Shown: in pieces, positions 51,953-60,972 of the stretch
Numbering within the stretch: the stretch's first letter is position 1
Layout: the number at the start of each line of letters is the position of its first letter
DNA from: Mucilaginibacter glaciei
GTDB lineage: Bacteria; Bacteroidota; Bacteroidia; Sphingobacteriales; Sphingobacteriaceae
NCBI RefSeq assembly: GCF_014773245.1
Contig: NZ_JACWMX010000001.1
Coordinates: forward strand, 868,001 to 932,000
Length of the DNA stretch: 64,000 nucleotides
Direction: 5' to 3'
Notes under the pieces: model-generated
The model's database searches: none
Seen by the model: the letters and a program-made list of their open reading frames with translations, nothing else
Told to the model about the DNA's origin: nothing
Program-made: the position numbers and the translations under genes

Positions 51953-53050
51953 TTACAATTTAAACGATACCCCAAAGTTGATGGAGTAATCGGCAAAGGC
52001 AGCATCGCCAATTACACGGGTGCCCGTTGCTATACTATTTTCCTTATCAGTTTTGCTTTGTGTGCGGTCGCGCTTAACAGCAATAGGCACATTGGCAAAA
52101 AAGTTGATCTTACGCAAACTGTAGCTTAAAGATGGTTCAGCTGAGAGTACGTAACCCGGGCGGCGGAAACCATCGCTTTTACCAATCAGATCATAAACAG
52201 GGATGCCCTCTAACCTCATGCCGCCAGAAACGGTTAACGCACTGTTATGCCCCTGGAAAGTGTAGTTAGCACCTAAGCGCGCCAAGAACTGATCGGGCAC
52301 GCTTGAATTAGCTTCATTAGCCAAGGTAGCGCGCAAAGTTTCACGGTAAGTACGGGTGCCATTAACATTACGTGGATTAGCCATATAATACAGGTTAGTG
52401 TAACCGCTAAACTTGCTGGTAAAATTCAGGAAACCATTCACTTCGGCAATGATACCTGTGCCGCCGTCGCCTAACTGGATAGACTGATCTACCGGGCGAA
52501 CGGCAGGCGTTACATTATAAAAAGTTGATTGTGCGTTAAAATTACCGGTAGGCAATTTCATTCCTAAACCCACCTGGATGTTGCCTTTATGTGTTTTGTG
52601 GCTATCAAATAACCAGCGGTTTACAACGATACGCATATCGCCAATGCCGTGGGAATATGAGCTATGCCTTTCTTTGCCGCCATGCTCATATAAAGACGAC
52701 CGAGTATTGATCAGGTATGGTAAACCAACAGTAGCCGACCAGAACTGATCAAAATTGCGTGTGATGCCCAAATCGATTGTGCTTTGGTGATTGATTACCT
52801 CGTTTCCCAGCACTTGACGTTGTTTTTGCTCAGCGGTGCCTGAAAAGTGACGAAAAGATTTGAAATAGCGGTATGAAGCGGTCAAATACCAGCTTTTATC
52901 TGATGCGATGGTGGTATCCAGCATGGGGTGATCCATTGTCTGGAATGAACCGTTACCCCTGATGGCGACGCAGCCCTGGGCATTTACATTGCTATTATTA
53001 AAAAGTATATATACGGCGATAACCGCCAATAATTTTGTAAAAAATTTCAT
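51953..53050 (-). CDS. Outer-membrane beta-barrel protein, last gene of the PAP2 operon
   Basis: A 365-residue protein with a signal peptide (MKFFTKLLAVIAVYILFNNSNVNAQ) followed by a barrel-like body: DKSWYLTASYRYFKSFRHF, QSTIDLGITRNFDQFWSATVGLPYLINTRSS, GIGDMRIVVNRWLFDS, GNIQVGLGMKLPTGNF and NFGVSFKL at the C-terminus. This resembles transporter-like barrels of the phenol-degradation/MetA type, although I cannot place it firmly. It stands 88 bp after the DoxX-like gene. Function unknown; export or uptake of the substrate of the PAP2-type enzyme is a guess from position. Confidence 0.75.
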   Translation of the reverse strand: MKFFTKLLAVIAVYILFNNSNVNAQGCVAIRGNGSFQTMDHPMLDTTIASDKSWYLTASYRYFKSFRHFSGTAEQKQRQVLGNEVINHQSTIDLGITRNFDQFWSATVGLPYLINTRSSLYEHGGKERHSSYSHGIGDMRIVVNRWLFDSHKTHKGNIQVGLGMKLPTGNFNAQSTFYNVTPAVRPVDQSIQLGDGGTGIIAEVNGFLNFTSKFSGYTNLYYMANPRNVNGTRTYRETLRATLANEANSSVPDQFLARLGANYTFQGHNSALTVSGGMRLEGIPVYDLIGKSDGFRRPGYVLSAEPSLSYSLRKINFFANVPIAVKRDRTQSKTDKENSIATGTRVIGDAAFADYSINFGVSFKL

Positions 53051-53138
53051 GATATGGTAGAAATAAAGTGTTAAAAATCAAATTTATAGCCGCACGACAA
53101 GTAGCGACCACAACCTGCAAGGCAGGATTTATAATTGG

Positions 53139-53954
53139 TTAAAAACTTAGTTTGTTGTTCTGAAGAACTTTCTGAAAACTTATTATTGAGTTAGCGGGAA
53201 CTTGTTTAAGAGCAAACCAAAGTGCCAGTATTGAACCATAGCTACCTCCGCGTTCTATCCATTCAAAAACCTCGTAATGCGGATAAAATAATTCCGTCGA
53301 AATCTTCCAGATGAATAACACGATGAGGAACGACCTGATAGGCTTAATGAGCACCATACAAGCAGCAGCAATTTCAAATACTCCTGCAAAAATCGCCACC
53401 TTAGCCGGGTGCGAAAAGCCGAGCGATGCGTATTGATTGAGCAGGCCTTTCTTTTCTATGATATTTAACCAACCATGGCCCATCAGCAATAAAAACACCA
53501 CAACTTTTAAACAGTTGGCAACACTTTCCATCGCCTTAGCTGAAATCTTTTCATTTGGGTTGATAACTGAAAATAACTGCTTAAAGCCAGTTAAACCGCC
53601 AGATAGAATTAGAAGCGCAAGCGGTGCACCAAAGTTACCCGCTCGTTCTAACAACTCGGCAAACGGCTCGCCTGATGCCGGGCGCAGGGAAGCTGTAACC
53701 AACCCCCAAAATACCAACCACAAGGCAATTGCGCGCATTGGGAAAATCAACATAGTTACACCCAATAAAATATCAACAATACCTACCCAGGGCATTAAAG
53801 TATAAGCCATGCTTTTACCTATACCAAACACCGCGAAATAATTACACCAAATTTCTTTAGTAATAATACCGAAGGTGCCATGCCCTATAAAGCACATGGC
53901 AACGGCCAGGCGTAATATGTAATGGATTTTTTGCTCGGTTGTAAGTGCTTTCAT
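53139..53954 (-). CDS. DoxX-like membrane protein with internal duplication
   Basis: A 271-residue membrane protein with about eight hydrophobic segments. It consists of two homologous halves. RLAVAMCFIGHGTFGII (about 15-31) corresponds to LKVVVFLLLMGHGWLNII (about 148-165), and ERAGNFGAPLALLIL (about 102-116) to ERGGSYGSILALWFAL (about 234-249). The GHG motif in the first helix of each half is DoxX-like, a four-helix family. A fused tandem DoxX is less common. It starts 8 bp after the PAP2 gene stop and is clearly in the same operon. Biochemical role unknown. Confidence 0.75.
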   Translation of the reverse strand: MKALTTEQKIHYILRLAVAMCFIGHGTFGIITKEIWCNYFAVFGIGKSMAYTLMPWVGIVDILLGVTMLIFPMRAIALWLVFWGLVTASLRPASGEPFAELLERAGNFGAPLALLILSGGLTGFKQLFSVINPNEKISAKAMESVANCLKVVVFLLLMGHGWLNIIEKKGLLNQYASLGFSHPAKVAIFAGVFEIAAACMVLIKPIRSFLIVLFIWKISTELFYPHYEVFEWIERGGSYGSILALWFALKQVPANSIISFQKVLQNNKLSF

Positions 53955-53962
53955 CCTTTGTC

Positions 53963-55507
53963 TTAGTTTCCCGCTCCGTCTGTTTTGGCCCGTGCTATGG
54001 CATACTCGCCAACTTTAGCACCTGTTTGTAACCCAACTTCACAATCACTACGGTAGTGGATAGCACCGTATAATCTTGACATAGCCGCTTCGTGCGCCAT
54101 ATCCATAAACTTGGTTCCCCTGTCAGGCAATAAGTAGGTTAAAACGGTAGCTGCGGCACCGCTAAAGTTAGAGTGACCGGAGGTGTATGATGGAAAATTA
54201 GGTATACCGGTCAGCGTTTTTATGTTAGCAAACATCTGTGTTGGGCGCGGGTTAAAGTAAAAATACTTGGCATCCCAGCAAACGATGGCTGCGTCCATTT
54301 CGGCCATGTTTAATAAGGCTAAATTACGTGCCCAGCGAACCTCGCTGTAGTTTTGTCTCGCAAATTCTTCGGCAGCTATAGAGTTCCAGTGCCCAGGAGG
54401 GGTTACCGTACCTACACCGTCAGCCCAAAAGCTTACAATGCGCTCATGCTCGCGGCTGTAATTCTGACTCATGGTTAATACCTCATCAGCCTCTTTCTTA
54501 AACTCAGGCGACGTAGTTGAATAAGGTGCAGGTGGACGTAGCGCTACTACCGTTGCTGAAGGGAATAAGAACGGTGTAACTTTTGGGAACAAAGGCAACA
54601 TTGGCGGACGCTTTGGCAGCTCTAAACTGATCCATGGCGTTTGCCCTGCTGCTGTAGCCGTAGTTTCAAATGCAGTCCAATCTGCCTGTGTACCGATAGC
54701 TGCACCTGCTTTATCGCCGCGTGCGCGGGTTAAAAACACGTTGGCAACTTGTTTGCCTAAGTTTTCGCCTGCATCCCAGTCAGAACGTGTATTGGCTCCT
54801 GCTATTAACCGGTAAAGTTTTTCTTCGGCCACTTTTTGCTGGATGTAATCCAGATCGCCGGGGAATAGTAATTCCATCATTTTTGCGGTAGCACCGGCAA
54901 CAACTGCATCCTCGCTTGGGTAAGCCGGTAATGCTGATTTAGGAACTAAGGCTTGCACTGTTGCATCGTTGGTGTAAGGTGCCGCCCGGTTAAACTGTTT
55001 TTTGAATTTCCATGCCTGTACCAAAGCATCGTACTGGGCTGCACTTACATAAGCATAAGCACGCGCAGCATAAGGCGGGTTGGAGAACGGAAATAACGGA
55101 TAAGCTAAAGGGTTAGCAGCACTCGGGAACGGATAAGTGCCATCATCCTTTTGGTATGGTGGCAAGTTGTGTTTAGCCACTAACTCACGTAAAATCTCGT
55201 TCCACCGTAAGACAGAGCCTGCGCTCCAATACTTCACAATCGCTTTTTGATCGTCGGTGATGTTTTTTTGATAGCTCTTGATCTCGTTAACATCTGCCAG
55301 GTAATTTGGTGAAGTAATAACATCCGGGGTTGCAACTGTGAAAGTTGAGGTAGCGGTCAGGATCGGTACCCAGGTGTCTGCATTTAAGTCGATATTAGCT
55401 GGTGCCAATGCCGGGTAAACTGCGTTGCGCTCGGTAATATCCTTTTTGCATGAGCCAATGATTGTGGCTACCAGTAAAGGGATTATATATAATATTGCTT
55501 TTTTCAT
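53963..55507 (-). CDS. PAP2-superfamily lipoprotein, vanadium-dependent haloperoxidase-like
   Basis: A 514-residue protein with a lipobox (LLVATIIGSCKKD) directing it to the membrane face. The C-terminal third contains all three PAP2 motifs: KYFYFNPRPTQMF, PSYTSGHSNFSG (about 440-450) and SRLYGAIHYRSDCEVG (about 477-492), with the His that binds vanadate or phosphate. The N-terminal 300 residues (AYAYVSAAQYDALVQAWKFKKQFNR, PSEDAVVAGATAKMMELLFPG) match the helical bundle of bacterial vanadium-dependent haloperoxidases and acid phosphatases of this fold. Which of the two activities applies cannot be decided. Upstream and downstream neighbours (barrel proteins, DoxX-like) are separated by only 7-8 bp, or 88 bp for the last gene. 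Confidence 0.88.
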   Translation of the reverse strand: MKKAILYIIPLLVATIIGSCKKDITERNAVYPALAPANIDLNADTWVPILTATSTFTVATPDVITSPNYLADVNEIKSYQKNITDDQKAIVKYWSAGSVLRWNEILRELVAKHNLPPYQKDDGTYPFPSAANPLAYPLFPFSNPPYAARAYAYVSAAQYDALVQAWKFKKQFNRAAPYTNDATVQALVPKSALPAYPSEDAVVAGATAKMMELLFPGDLDYIQQKVAEEKLYRLIAGANTRSDWDAGENLGKQVANVFLTRARGDKAGAAIGTQADWTAFETTATAAGQTPWISLELPKRPPMLPLFPKVTPFLFPSATVVALRPPAPYSTTSPEFKKEADEVLTMSQNYSREHERIVSFWADGVGTVTPPGHWNSIAAEEFARQNYSEVRWARNLALLNMAEMDAAIVCWDAKYFYFNPRPTQMFANIKTLTGIPNFPSYTSGHSNFSGAAATVLTYLLPDRGTKFMDMAHEAAMSRLYGAIHYRSDCEVGLQTGAKVGEYAIARAKTDGAGN

Positions 55508-55513
55508 GATTGT

Positions 55514-56446
55514 CTATTTATCCGATTTTTCTTTCTTAACAGAGAAAATGTAATCTATGCCGCCAAATACCTGTAAGTTTTGGCCCACATTACGTCCTGC
55601 AACTACGTAGCTTGATCGGGCGGTCAGTTCAAGGCCCTGTATCGACTGGAACATATATTTGGCTAAACCGCCTACCGCTGTAGCATTCATACGATTGCTT
55701 GGGAAAGGCATATTGTTGCGGGTAATATCAAAGCCGCCTAATGTGGTGTATTTGGTAGCGATAGCTTCGACATTTAACTGCAAACTGCGGAAACCTGCGC
55801 TTACTAAAAAATTGGAAGCGTTTGGCATAGCTACCTGGTTAGTGTAATGCATTTCTGTGGTGTAATAAGAGTCGCGGTCTATCGTGATATTATCCCGGTG
55901 CACATACTGCCCTGCTCCGGCAACAAAGAAACGGCCTACCTGGTAATTTACCAAACCGCGAAAGGCTATGCTACGGCTACGGCTACCTAATGCAAGGGGG
56001 AGATAATCTGGCTGGTAGTTGCCCAGCGGGATAGAACCGGTTGCAATAGCATGAAAGCTAAATAACCCGCTGCCAATTTGCTCACGTATGGCCATCCATT
56101 TAAAAGCAAGGTTAATGTCTTGTATACCACGCTGACCCCTTAATGTACCGGCCGATACATTGGTTTGAATATAAGGTACGAAAGCCGAAATGTTAATGCG
56201 GTTGCTTAAACCATAAACCAAACCAACATTGTATACATTGCTGCTAACGGTACCAAGGTTTAAATTATTACGGTTAAGGGTACCTTCCCAATAGTGATCC
56301 CAGCTATTGTGGGCAAACATACCGGCAGCGCACAGGTAGTTTTTGGGTATCATAATGGCATCGCTTTCTGTTTGGGCACTAACGGTTTGCGTTAATACAA
56401 GGCACATAAAAACGCCGGTAAAATATCTAAGTATAGATTTTTTCAT
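55514..56446 (-). CDS. Outer-membrane barrel protein, first gene of the PAP2 operon
   Basis: A 310-residue protein with a signal peptide (MKKSILRYFTGVFMCLVLTQTVSAQ). The body has repeated beta-strand patterns (NSWDHYWEGTLNRNNLNLG, LVYGLSNRINISAFVPYIQTNVSAG, GIQDINLAFKWMAI, LSLHAIATGSIPLG-like) and C-terminal YVVAGRNVGQNLQVFGGIDYIFSV. It resembles the last gene of the operon in style but the two are not simple copies. It leads the four-gene operon and is separated from the PAP2 gene by 7 bp. A large inverted repeat stands in its promoter region. Function unknown. Confidence 0.75.
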   Translation of the reverse strand: MKKSILRYFTGVFMCLVLTQTVSAQTESDAIMIPKNYLCAAGMFAHNSWDHYWEGTLNRNNLNLGTVSSNVYNVGLVYGLSNRINISAFVPYIQTNVSAGTLRGQRGIQDINLAFKWMAIREQIGSGLFSFHAIATGSIPLGNYQPDYLPLALGSRSRSIAFRGLVNYQVGRFFVAGAGQYVHRDNITIDRDSYYTTEMHYTNQVAMPNASNFLVSAGFRSLQLNVEAIATKYTTLGGFDITRNNMPFPSNRMNATAVGGLAKYMFQSIQGLELTARSSYVVAGRNVGQNLQVFGGIDYIFSVKKEKSDK

Positions 56447-56512
56447 ATAAAGTTAAATAGGGATAAATCAGCTTACACATCTGCTTATGATGCAAGTACA
56501 GATGTAGTAATA

Positions 56513-56611
56513 TATCCTTTACATTTTTTACCGGGTACCATGTAACCGAGTAAATGCAAGATGAATAACTATTTCCCAATTGCCGGGGCACAGTAAAAAA
56601 TGTAAGGGATA
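56513..56611. repeat. Long inverted repeat (19-bp arms) in the PAP2-operon promoter region
   Basis: Arms TATCCTTTACATTTTTTAC (56513-56531) and GTAAAAAATGTAAGGGATA (56593-56611) match at 18 of 19 positions when inverted, around a 61-bp core with several TTACAT/ATGTAA pieces. It lies 67 bp upstream of the first gene of the operon and just downstream of the stop of the neighbouring gene. It could be an operator with two half-sites far apart, or a small transposable remnant. Confidence 0.6.
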
Positions 56612-56632
56612 ATTCTTAAAATCAAAAATATT

Positions 56633-57184
56633 TTAAGCGCTGAAGGTGGGCGGTTTGCCCGGAGATTCGATGTAAGGATCTGTTAAAGCGATAGATATAG
56701 GGCTTTCTTTTGGTTCGATAACATTAGCAAACGCTACGAATTTGTAGTGTGCAGCGGGGATGCTGCATTCAAAGCCGGTGGCAGATTTCTTGACAGTTTG
56801 CTCCTGCCCTTTCTTGCTTACCGGTACGTCGCTAACATTTTTGGCTACTATAATATTGGCATTAACCAATTTAGTTTTAGCATCATTGGCCACACATACC
56901 AAATACATGGTATCGTGCGTCATTTTCATACCTACATAATTATAAAAAGCATCTTTTAATTGTACCTGGCCCTGTATATGCTCATAATCCGTCCAGTCTT
57001 TTAAACCGGGTGAACGCATCGGGATCTTGATCTGAACTAATTGAGTGGCATCTACTTTGTTCTCGTAGATGTTTTTTACCATTTGAACCTCGGATTGATG
57101 AATGAAATACTGGAAGATAAGGTTATAGCCACCCGTATTAAACAGGTGCACGCATAACAAAACCATTGCAAATAAACGTTTCAA
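56633..57184 (-). CDS. Conserved hypothetical exported protein
   Basis: A 183-residue protein with a hydrophobic N-terminus (RLFAMVLLCVHLFNTGGYNLIF) that could be a signal peptide or anchor. The remainder is soluble and beta-rich: NIYENKVDATQLVQIKIPMRSP, YEHIQGQVQLKDAFYNYVGMKMTHDTMYLVCVAN, and a Lys-rich middle. The C-terminus is Pro/Ser-rich (YIESPGKPPTFSA). I do not recognise the family. A 9-bp hairpin stands 10 bp before its start. It lies 186 bp upstream of the PAP2 operon on the same strand. Confidence 0.6.
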   Translation of the reverse strand: MKRLFAMVLLCVHLFNTGGYNLIFQYFIHQSEVQMVKNIYENKVDATQLVQIKIPMRSPGLKDWTDYEHIQGQVQLKDAFYNYVGMKMTHDTMYLVCVANDAKTKLVNANIIVAKNVSDVPVSKKGQEQTVKKSATGFECSIPAAHYKFVAFANVIEPKESPISIALTDPYIESPGKPPTFSA

Positions 57185-57193
57185 TCTAATAGG

Positions 57194-57219
57194 GGGTATT
57201 GATTAGGAACTCAATACCC
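57194..57219. repeat. Perfect 9-bp inverted repeat before a start codon
   Basis: Arms GGGTATTGA (57194-57202) and TCAATACCC (57211-57219) with an 8-base loop, starting 10 bp upstream of the hypothetical gene's ATG at 57184. It may form an RNA hairpin at the ribosome-binding position, or a dyad operator. The rest of the 144-bp gap is AT-rich. Confidence 0.55.
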
Positions 57220-57328
57220 GGTAAATATATAGTTTTTTTATATAAAACAAAAAAGTTACAAAAAATTAAAACAAATTGTGCCATTTGTTGTGCAATGTGA
57301 TATTTTCGGCACAATAAGTTTTATCTTT

Positions 57329-58018
57329 CTAAATTGCCCGGGTTAGTTTGCACAGATACTGATCCATGTCATCTTCAAATAAGATCTCCACTGTCCACCC
57401 TTCGTCTGCCGCAACTGAGCTCAACAACTCCATATCGATATAAAGCCACTTGAACCAATCGGTTTTATAACCTTTATAAGCATACTGGTAATCGATCTCA
57501 CCATAATAAGTATCACCGTAAGGGACGTCATCATATAGATAAGCCACATTAGAAGAATCGAATAGCAGCTGGCCGCCTTTGCTTAATAGTTTATCGGCAT
57601 GCTTTAAAAACAAGCGAAACTGTTGAATGGTACCCGCTAAACCGATACCGTTCATCATTAATAATAGCGTATCATATTTCCCTGTGTTGAATTGAAAAAT
57701 GTCAGCCTCGATCGGGTTTATAACGCCTCTGGCTTTCATGATCTGAATGGCCAATCCCGAAATGTCCATTGCCGTTACTTCGAGCCCCAATCTTTGCAGG
57801 ATCAATGTATGGCTGCCCGCCCCTGCCCCAATATCAAGCACCTTGCCATAGCAGTTTTTTAGTGCCAGCAATTCCATGTCGGGCATCTCCTCTTCATTCC
57901 GAAAATAAACATCCAACGGCATCTCCTCCTTCGGGCCATACCGGTTATAAATCCAGAGCTTTTGCTTTTGAATGCCTTCATAATGATCGTGAAGTGCCTG
58001 GCCGAATACGTCTTCCAA
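57329..58018 (-). CDS. Class I SAM-dependent methyltransferase
   Basis: A 229-residue enzyme with motif I VLDIGAGAGSHTLILQRLG, motif II MDISGLAIQIMKARG, post-II IEADIFQFNTGKYDTLLLMMNGIGLAG and LLSKGGQLLFDSSN. The N-terminus HDHYEGIQKQKLWIYNRYGPKEEMPLDVYFR is that of a frequent Bacteroidota methyltransferase type. The substrate is not known. It stands alone and is divergent from the MBL-fold gene, with 97 bp between their starts. Confidence 0.88.
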   Translation of the reverse strand: MEDVFGQALHDHYEGIQKQKLWIYNRYGPKEEMPLDVYFRNEEEMPDMELLALKNCYGKVLDIGAGAGSHTLILQRLGLEVTAMDISGLAIQIMKARGVINPIEADIFQFNTGKYDTLLLMMNGIGLAGTIQQFRLFLKHADKLLSKGGQLLFDSSNVAYLYDDVPYGDTYYGEIDYQYAYKGYKTDWFKWLYIDMELLSSVAADEGWTVEILFEDDMDQYLCKLTRAI

Positions 58019-58115
58019 TTCAGTATTATTTTATCAGACAAAGAAAAGCATTACCCTTTAAAAGTCGATTAAATAAAATACTACCTTCACTTCCTGATAT
58101 TCAACTGTACCTAAA

Positions 58116-58955
58116 ATGAAACTACATACCATTGATACCGGCTTTTTTAAATTGGATGGCGGCGCAATGTTTGGCGTGGTGCCCAAATCTATCTGGCAAA
58201 AAACAAACCCTGCCGACGATAACAATTTATGTACCTGGGCTATGCGTTGCCTGCTGGTTGAAGACGGTAACCGGTTGATGTTGATAGATACCGGCATAGG
58301 TGATAAACAAAGCGAAAAATTCTTTAGTCACTACTATTTACACGGCGATGCCACGTTGGATAAATCGTTAAAAAAGCTTGGTTTCCATCGGGATGATATT
58401 ACCGATGTGTTTTTAACGCATCTACATTTTGATCATGTGGGCGGTGCGGTTGTCCGTGAGGGCGAAACCTTGAAAACGGCTTTCAAAAATGCCGTTTATT
58501 GGAGCAACGAGCAGCATTGGAATTGGGCGGTTAACCCGAATGAACGCGAAAAGGCCTCTTTCCTAAAAGAAAACATTTTGCCGATACAGGAAAGCGGGCA
58601 GTTGAAATTTGTAGGAGTAGATGATGGAATTAGTTTTACCAATGATATCAACATCCGTTACGTATTTGGCCATACGGATGCGATGATGCTACCCCAGATC
58701 AGTTATAAAGGCAAACAGATCTTGTACATGGCCGATCTGCTGCCTTCTACCGGTCACCTGCCCCTGCCGTACGTTATGGCTTATGATATGTTCCCGCTGA
58801 AAACCCTGCGCGAAAAGAAAGCGTTTTTGAACGAAGCTGTTGAAAAGGAATACATTCTGTACCTGGAACATGACCCGGTTAACGAATGTTGTACCTTACA
58901 GCAAACAGAAAAAGGGATCAAGGTAAAGGAAACGTTTAAGCTGAAGGAGATCTAA
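58116..58955 (+). CDS. MBL-fold metallo-hydrolase
   Basis: A 279-residue metallo-beta-lactamase-fold hydrolase without signal peptide. The zinc motif HLHFDHVGG lies at about residue 101; further ligands are in FGHTDAMMLP and LYLEHDPVN. DTGIGDKQSEKF lies in the first strand region. The layout resembles quorum-quenching lactonases and other MBL esterases of the YtnP kind, but the substrate is not determinable. It is convergent with the HTH gene (16 bp between the ends). Confidence 0.87.
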   Translation: MKLHTIDTGFFKLDGGAMFGVVPKSIWQKTNPADDNNLCTWAMRCLLVEDGNRLMLIDTGIGDKQSEKFFSHYYLHGDATLDKSLKKLGFHRDDITDVFLTHLHFDHVGGAVVREGETLKTAFKNAVYWSNEQHWNWAVNPNEREKASFLKENILPIQESGQLKFVGVDDGISFTNDINIRYVFGHTDAMMLPQISYKGKQILYMADLLPSTGHLPLPYVMAYDMFPLKTLREKKAFLNEAVEKEYILYLEHDPVNECCTLQQTEKGIKVKETFKLKEI

Positions 58956-58970
58956 AAACCAGTAACCTGT

Positions 58971-59174
58971 CTAATCTCTAAATTCCAATATATCGCCCGG
59001 CTGGCAATCCAGCGCTTTGCAAATGGCTTCGAGTGTTTCTATGCGGATGGCTTTGGCTTTACCTGTTTTTAAAATAGAAAGATTAGATATGGTTATGCCC
59101 ACCCTGTCGCTTAATTCGTTGAGCGACATTTTGCGTTTAGCCATCATTACATCCAGGTTGATTATGATCGGCAT
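58971..59174 (-). CDS. Small XRE-family helix-turn-helix regulator
   Basis: A 67-residue protein consisting of only a Cro/CI-type helix-turn-helix (LSDRVGITISNLSILKTGKAKAIRIETLEAICKALDCQPGDILEF), as in the YozG family. It lies 2 bp after the DUF2975 gene and is read from the same transcript. This gene pairing (DUF2975 membrane protein plus small XRE) is a recurrent one; the regulator probably controls its own operon. Confidence 0.88.
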   Translation of the reverse strand: MPIIINLDVMMAKRKMSLNELSDRVGITISNLSILKTGKAKAIRIETLEAICKALDCQPGDILEFRD

Positions 59175-59176
59175 AA

Positions 59177-59839
59177 TTAAATAGTTAACTCTTGTTGTTC
59201 TCTTAATTTGGCACCTTGCTTAAAGGCCTCGGCAATGATGAACACAAATATGGCTAAAAGTACCGCCTCAAAACTGAATGATGTATTGTTTACCGAGACT
59301 AAAGTTGAGCCAAGCAGTATTTTTCTTTCGGCATACGTTAACCATGAGTAAATATAATCTACTAATGAATAAGTAATAATATAAATCCCCGTTTTTCTTA
59401 TTAATTTGATGCAGTGTTCGCTAAACATGTCATCCTGGTAAATACTTTTAATGATTTGGTTAATTGTTTTAGCGATAGTGTAAAGCACCTGCAGCGTAAG
59501 TGCGATCAAAAGAAATTTAACCGGAGCGAACCATTGAGGTGATAGGTTGGCGGTCTTTTTATCTAAGCTTATATCGGCTACTACAGTTATATTGCTTAAT
59601 GTGTAACCGGCATTAATTTTCAACTCGTTGTTAATATTATGTGTAACCAAATTATGATCTAATAGTACATAAGGTAACAGCAGTCCGTTTTGAACTCTAT
59701 CGCCATTGGAGGTATAACTTACCGGGTTAAAACCCTCAACAAAGCCCTTGTAAAGTGCACCGCCTTCATTTTGAATAATCAGCAATCCAAATACCACATA
59801 AACCAGTATTTGTAACGCACGAACTTTTTTCATAAACAT
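59177..59839 (-). CDS. DUF2975 membrane protein
   Basis: A 220-residue membrane protein with four hydrophobic segments: ALQILVYVVFGLLIIQN near the N-terminus, FLLIALTLQVLYTIAKTI, GIYIITYSLVDYIYSWLTY and FSFEAVLLAIFVFIIAEAFKQG at the C-terminus. The C-terminal block AEAFKQGAKLREQQELTI is characteristic of DUF2975. I chose ATG 59839; ATG 59833 (MKKVRALQ) is equally possible and a TTG at 59842 is not favoured. It is the first gene of a pair with the XRE regulator. Function unknown. Confidence 0.82.
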   Translation of the reverse strand: MFMKKVRALQILVYVVFGLLIIQNEGGALYKGFVEGFNPVSYTSNGDRVQNGLLLPYVLLDHNLVTHNINNELKINAGYTLSNITVVADISLDKKTANLSPQWFAPVKFLLIALTLQVLYTIAKTINQIIKSIYQDDMFSEHCIKLIRKTGIYIITYSLVDYIYSWLTYAERKILLGSTLVSVNNTSFSFEAVLLAIFVFIIAEAFKQGAKLREQQELTI

Positions 59840-60004
59840 CAATTTAAGGTGTGCAAATTAAATTTATATTTATTACAAATCAAAATTTATTTATTGAATT
59901 GCAATAAATATTAGTTAAACGTCAATTAAAAAAATATTTGCAGTTTTTTGTATTAAAACGCTCGTATTACTGGCAATATTCTACTATTTTTAGAAACAAA
60001 TTTG

Positions 60005-60012
60005 TACGTTTG
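60005..60012 (+). promoter_or_regulatory. -7 box of the rpoD promoter (TAnnTTTG type)
   Basis: TACGTTTG lies 41 bp before the rpoD start codon, in an AT-rich 211-bp divergent gap. It matches the Bacteroidota -7 element exactly; a convincing -33 TTTG at the usual distance is not visible, so only the -7 box is claimed. Confidence 0.4.
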
Positions 60013-60053
60013 CACGTTAAATCCTAATTATAAGAACAGAGGCTGATAAATAG

Positions 60054-60914
60054 ATGAGACAACTCAAAATAACGCAATCCATCACCAATCGTGAGTCGCA
60101 ATCTCTCGACAAATATCTTCACGAGATTGGTAAAGTGGATCTAATAACTGCCGAAGAAGAAGTAATCTTAGCTCAGAAAATTAGAGAAGGTGACCAGGCC
60201 GCTTTAGAGCGCCTTACAAAAACCAACCTTCGTTTTGTTGTTTCTGTAGCCAAACAATATCAAAATCAAGGCCTTACATTGGGCGACCTGATCAATGAAG
60301 GTAACTTAGGCTTGATTAAGGCTGCCAAGCGTTTTGATGAAACCAAAGGTTTTAAGTTTATCTCCTACGCCGTTTGGTGGATTCGCCAGAGTATCCTGCA
60401 AGCCATTGCAGAGCAGTCGCGAATCGTTCGTTTACCACTAAACCAAGTCGGTTCGCTGAGTAAGATAAGCAAGGCGTTCTCTAAATTAGAGCAGGAGTAT
60501 GAGCGTGAGCCATCTCCCGAAGAGCTGGCCGATATGTTGGAAACCACGGTCGACAAGATTTCTGATACCTTAAGTAATTCCGGCCGACATGTTTCTATGG
60601 ATGCACCGTTTGTACAGGGCGAAGAAAACACCTTGTTAGATGTACTGGAGAACCGTGAACCGAATACAGATTCAAACCTGATAAATGAATCTTTATCAGA
60701 AGAGATCAAACGCTCCCTATCTACTTTAACAGAGCGCGAGCGCGAAATTATTGTATTGTTCTTTGGATTAGGTAGTAATCAACCACTGTCCTTAGAAGAA
60801 ATTGGTGAAAAATTCAACTTAACCCGTGAGCGCGTACGGCAAATAAAAGATAAAGCTTTGCAAAGGCTTCGTCATACCTCAAGAAGCAAGATCCTAAAAT
60901 CCTATTTAGGATAG
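60054..60914 (+). CDS. rpoD: Primary RNA polymerase sigma factor (RpoD/SigA)
   Basis: A 286-residue sigma-70 factor, the short form without region 1.1 that is the primary factor in Bacteroidota. Region 1.2 is [21 protein letters not shown]. Region 2 contains [39 protein letters not shown] and [16 protein letters not shown]. Region 3 is [15 protein letters not shown]. Region 4 ends in [15 protein letters not shown] and [27 protein letters not shown]. It recognises the TTTG/TAnnTTTG promoters used here. It stands alone between a promoter region and a terminator. Confidence 0.98.
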   Translation: MRQLKITQSITNRESQSLDKYLHEIGKVDLITAEEEVILAQKIREGDQAALERLTKTNLRFVVSVAKQYQNQGLTLGDLINEGNLGLIKAAKRFDETKGFKFISYAVWWIRQSILQAIAEQSRIVRLPLNQVGSLSKISKAFSKLEQEYEREPSPEELADMLETTVDKISDTLSNSGRHVSMDAPFVQGEENTLLDVLENREPNTDSNLINESLSEEIKRSLSTLTEREREIIVLFFGLGSNQPLSLEEIGEKFNLTRERVRQIKDKALQRLRHTSRSKILKSYLG

Positions 60915-60938
60915 TAAATTTACCTTATAGAATTCCTC

Positions 60939-60972
60939 AAGCCTCCCATTAAAAACCGGAGGCTTTTTTTTT
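60939..60972 (+). terminator. Intrinsic terminator after rpoD
   Basis: Perfect 8-bp stem AAGCCTCC (60939-60946) / GGAGGCTT (60958-60965) and a run of nine Ts, 25 bp after the rpoD stop. Confidence 0.9.
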
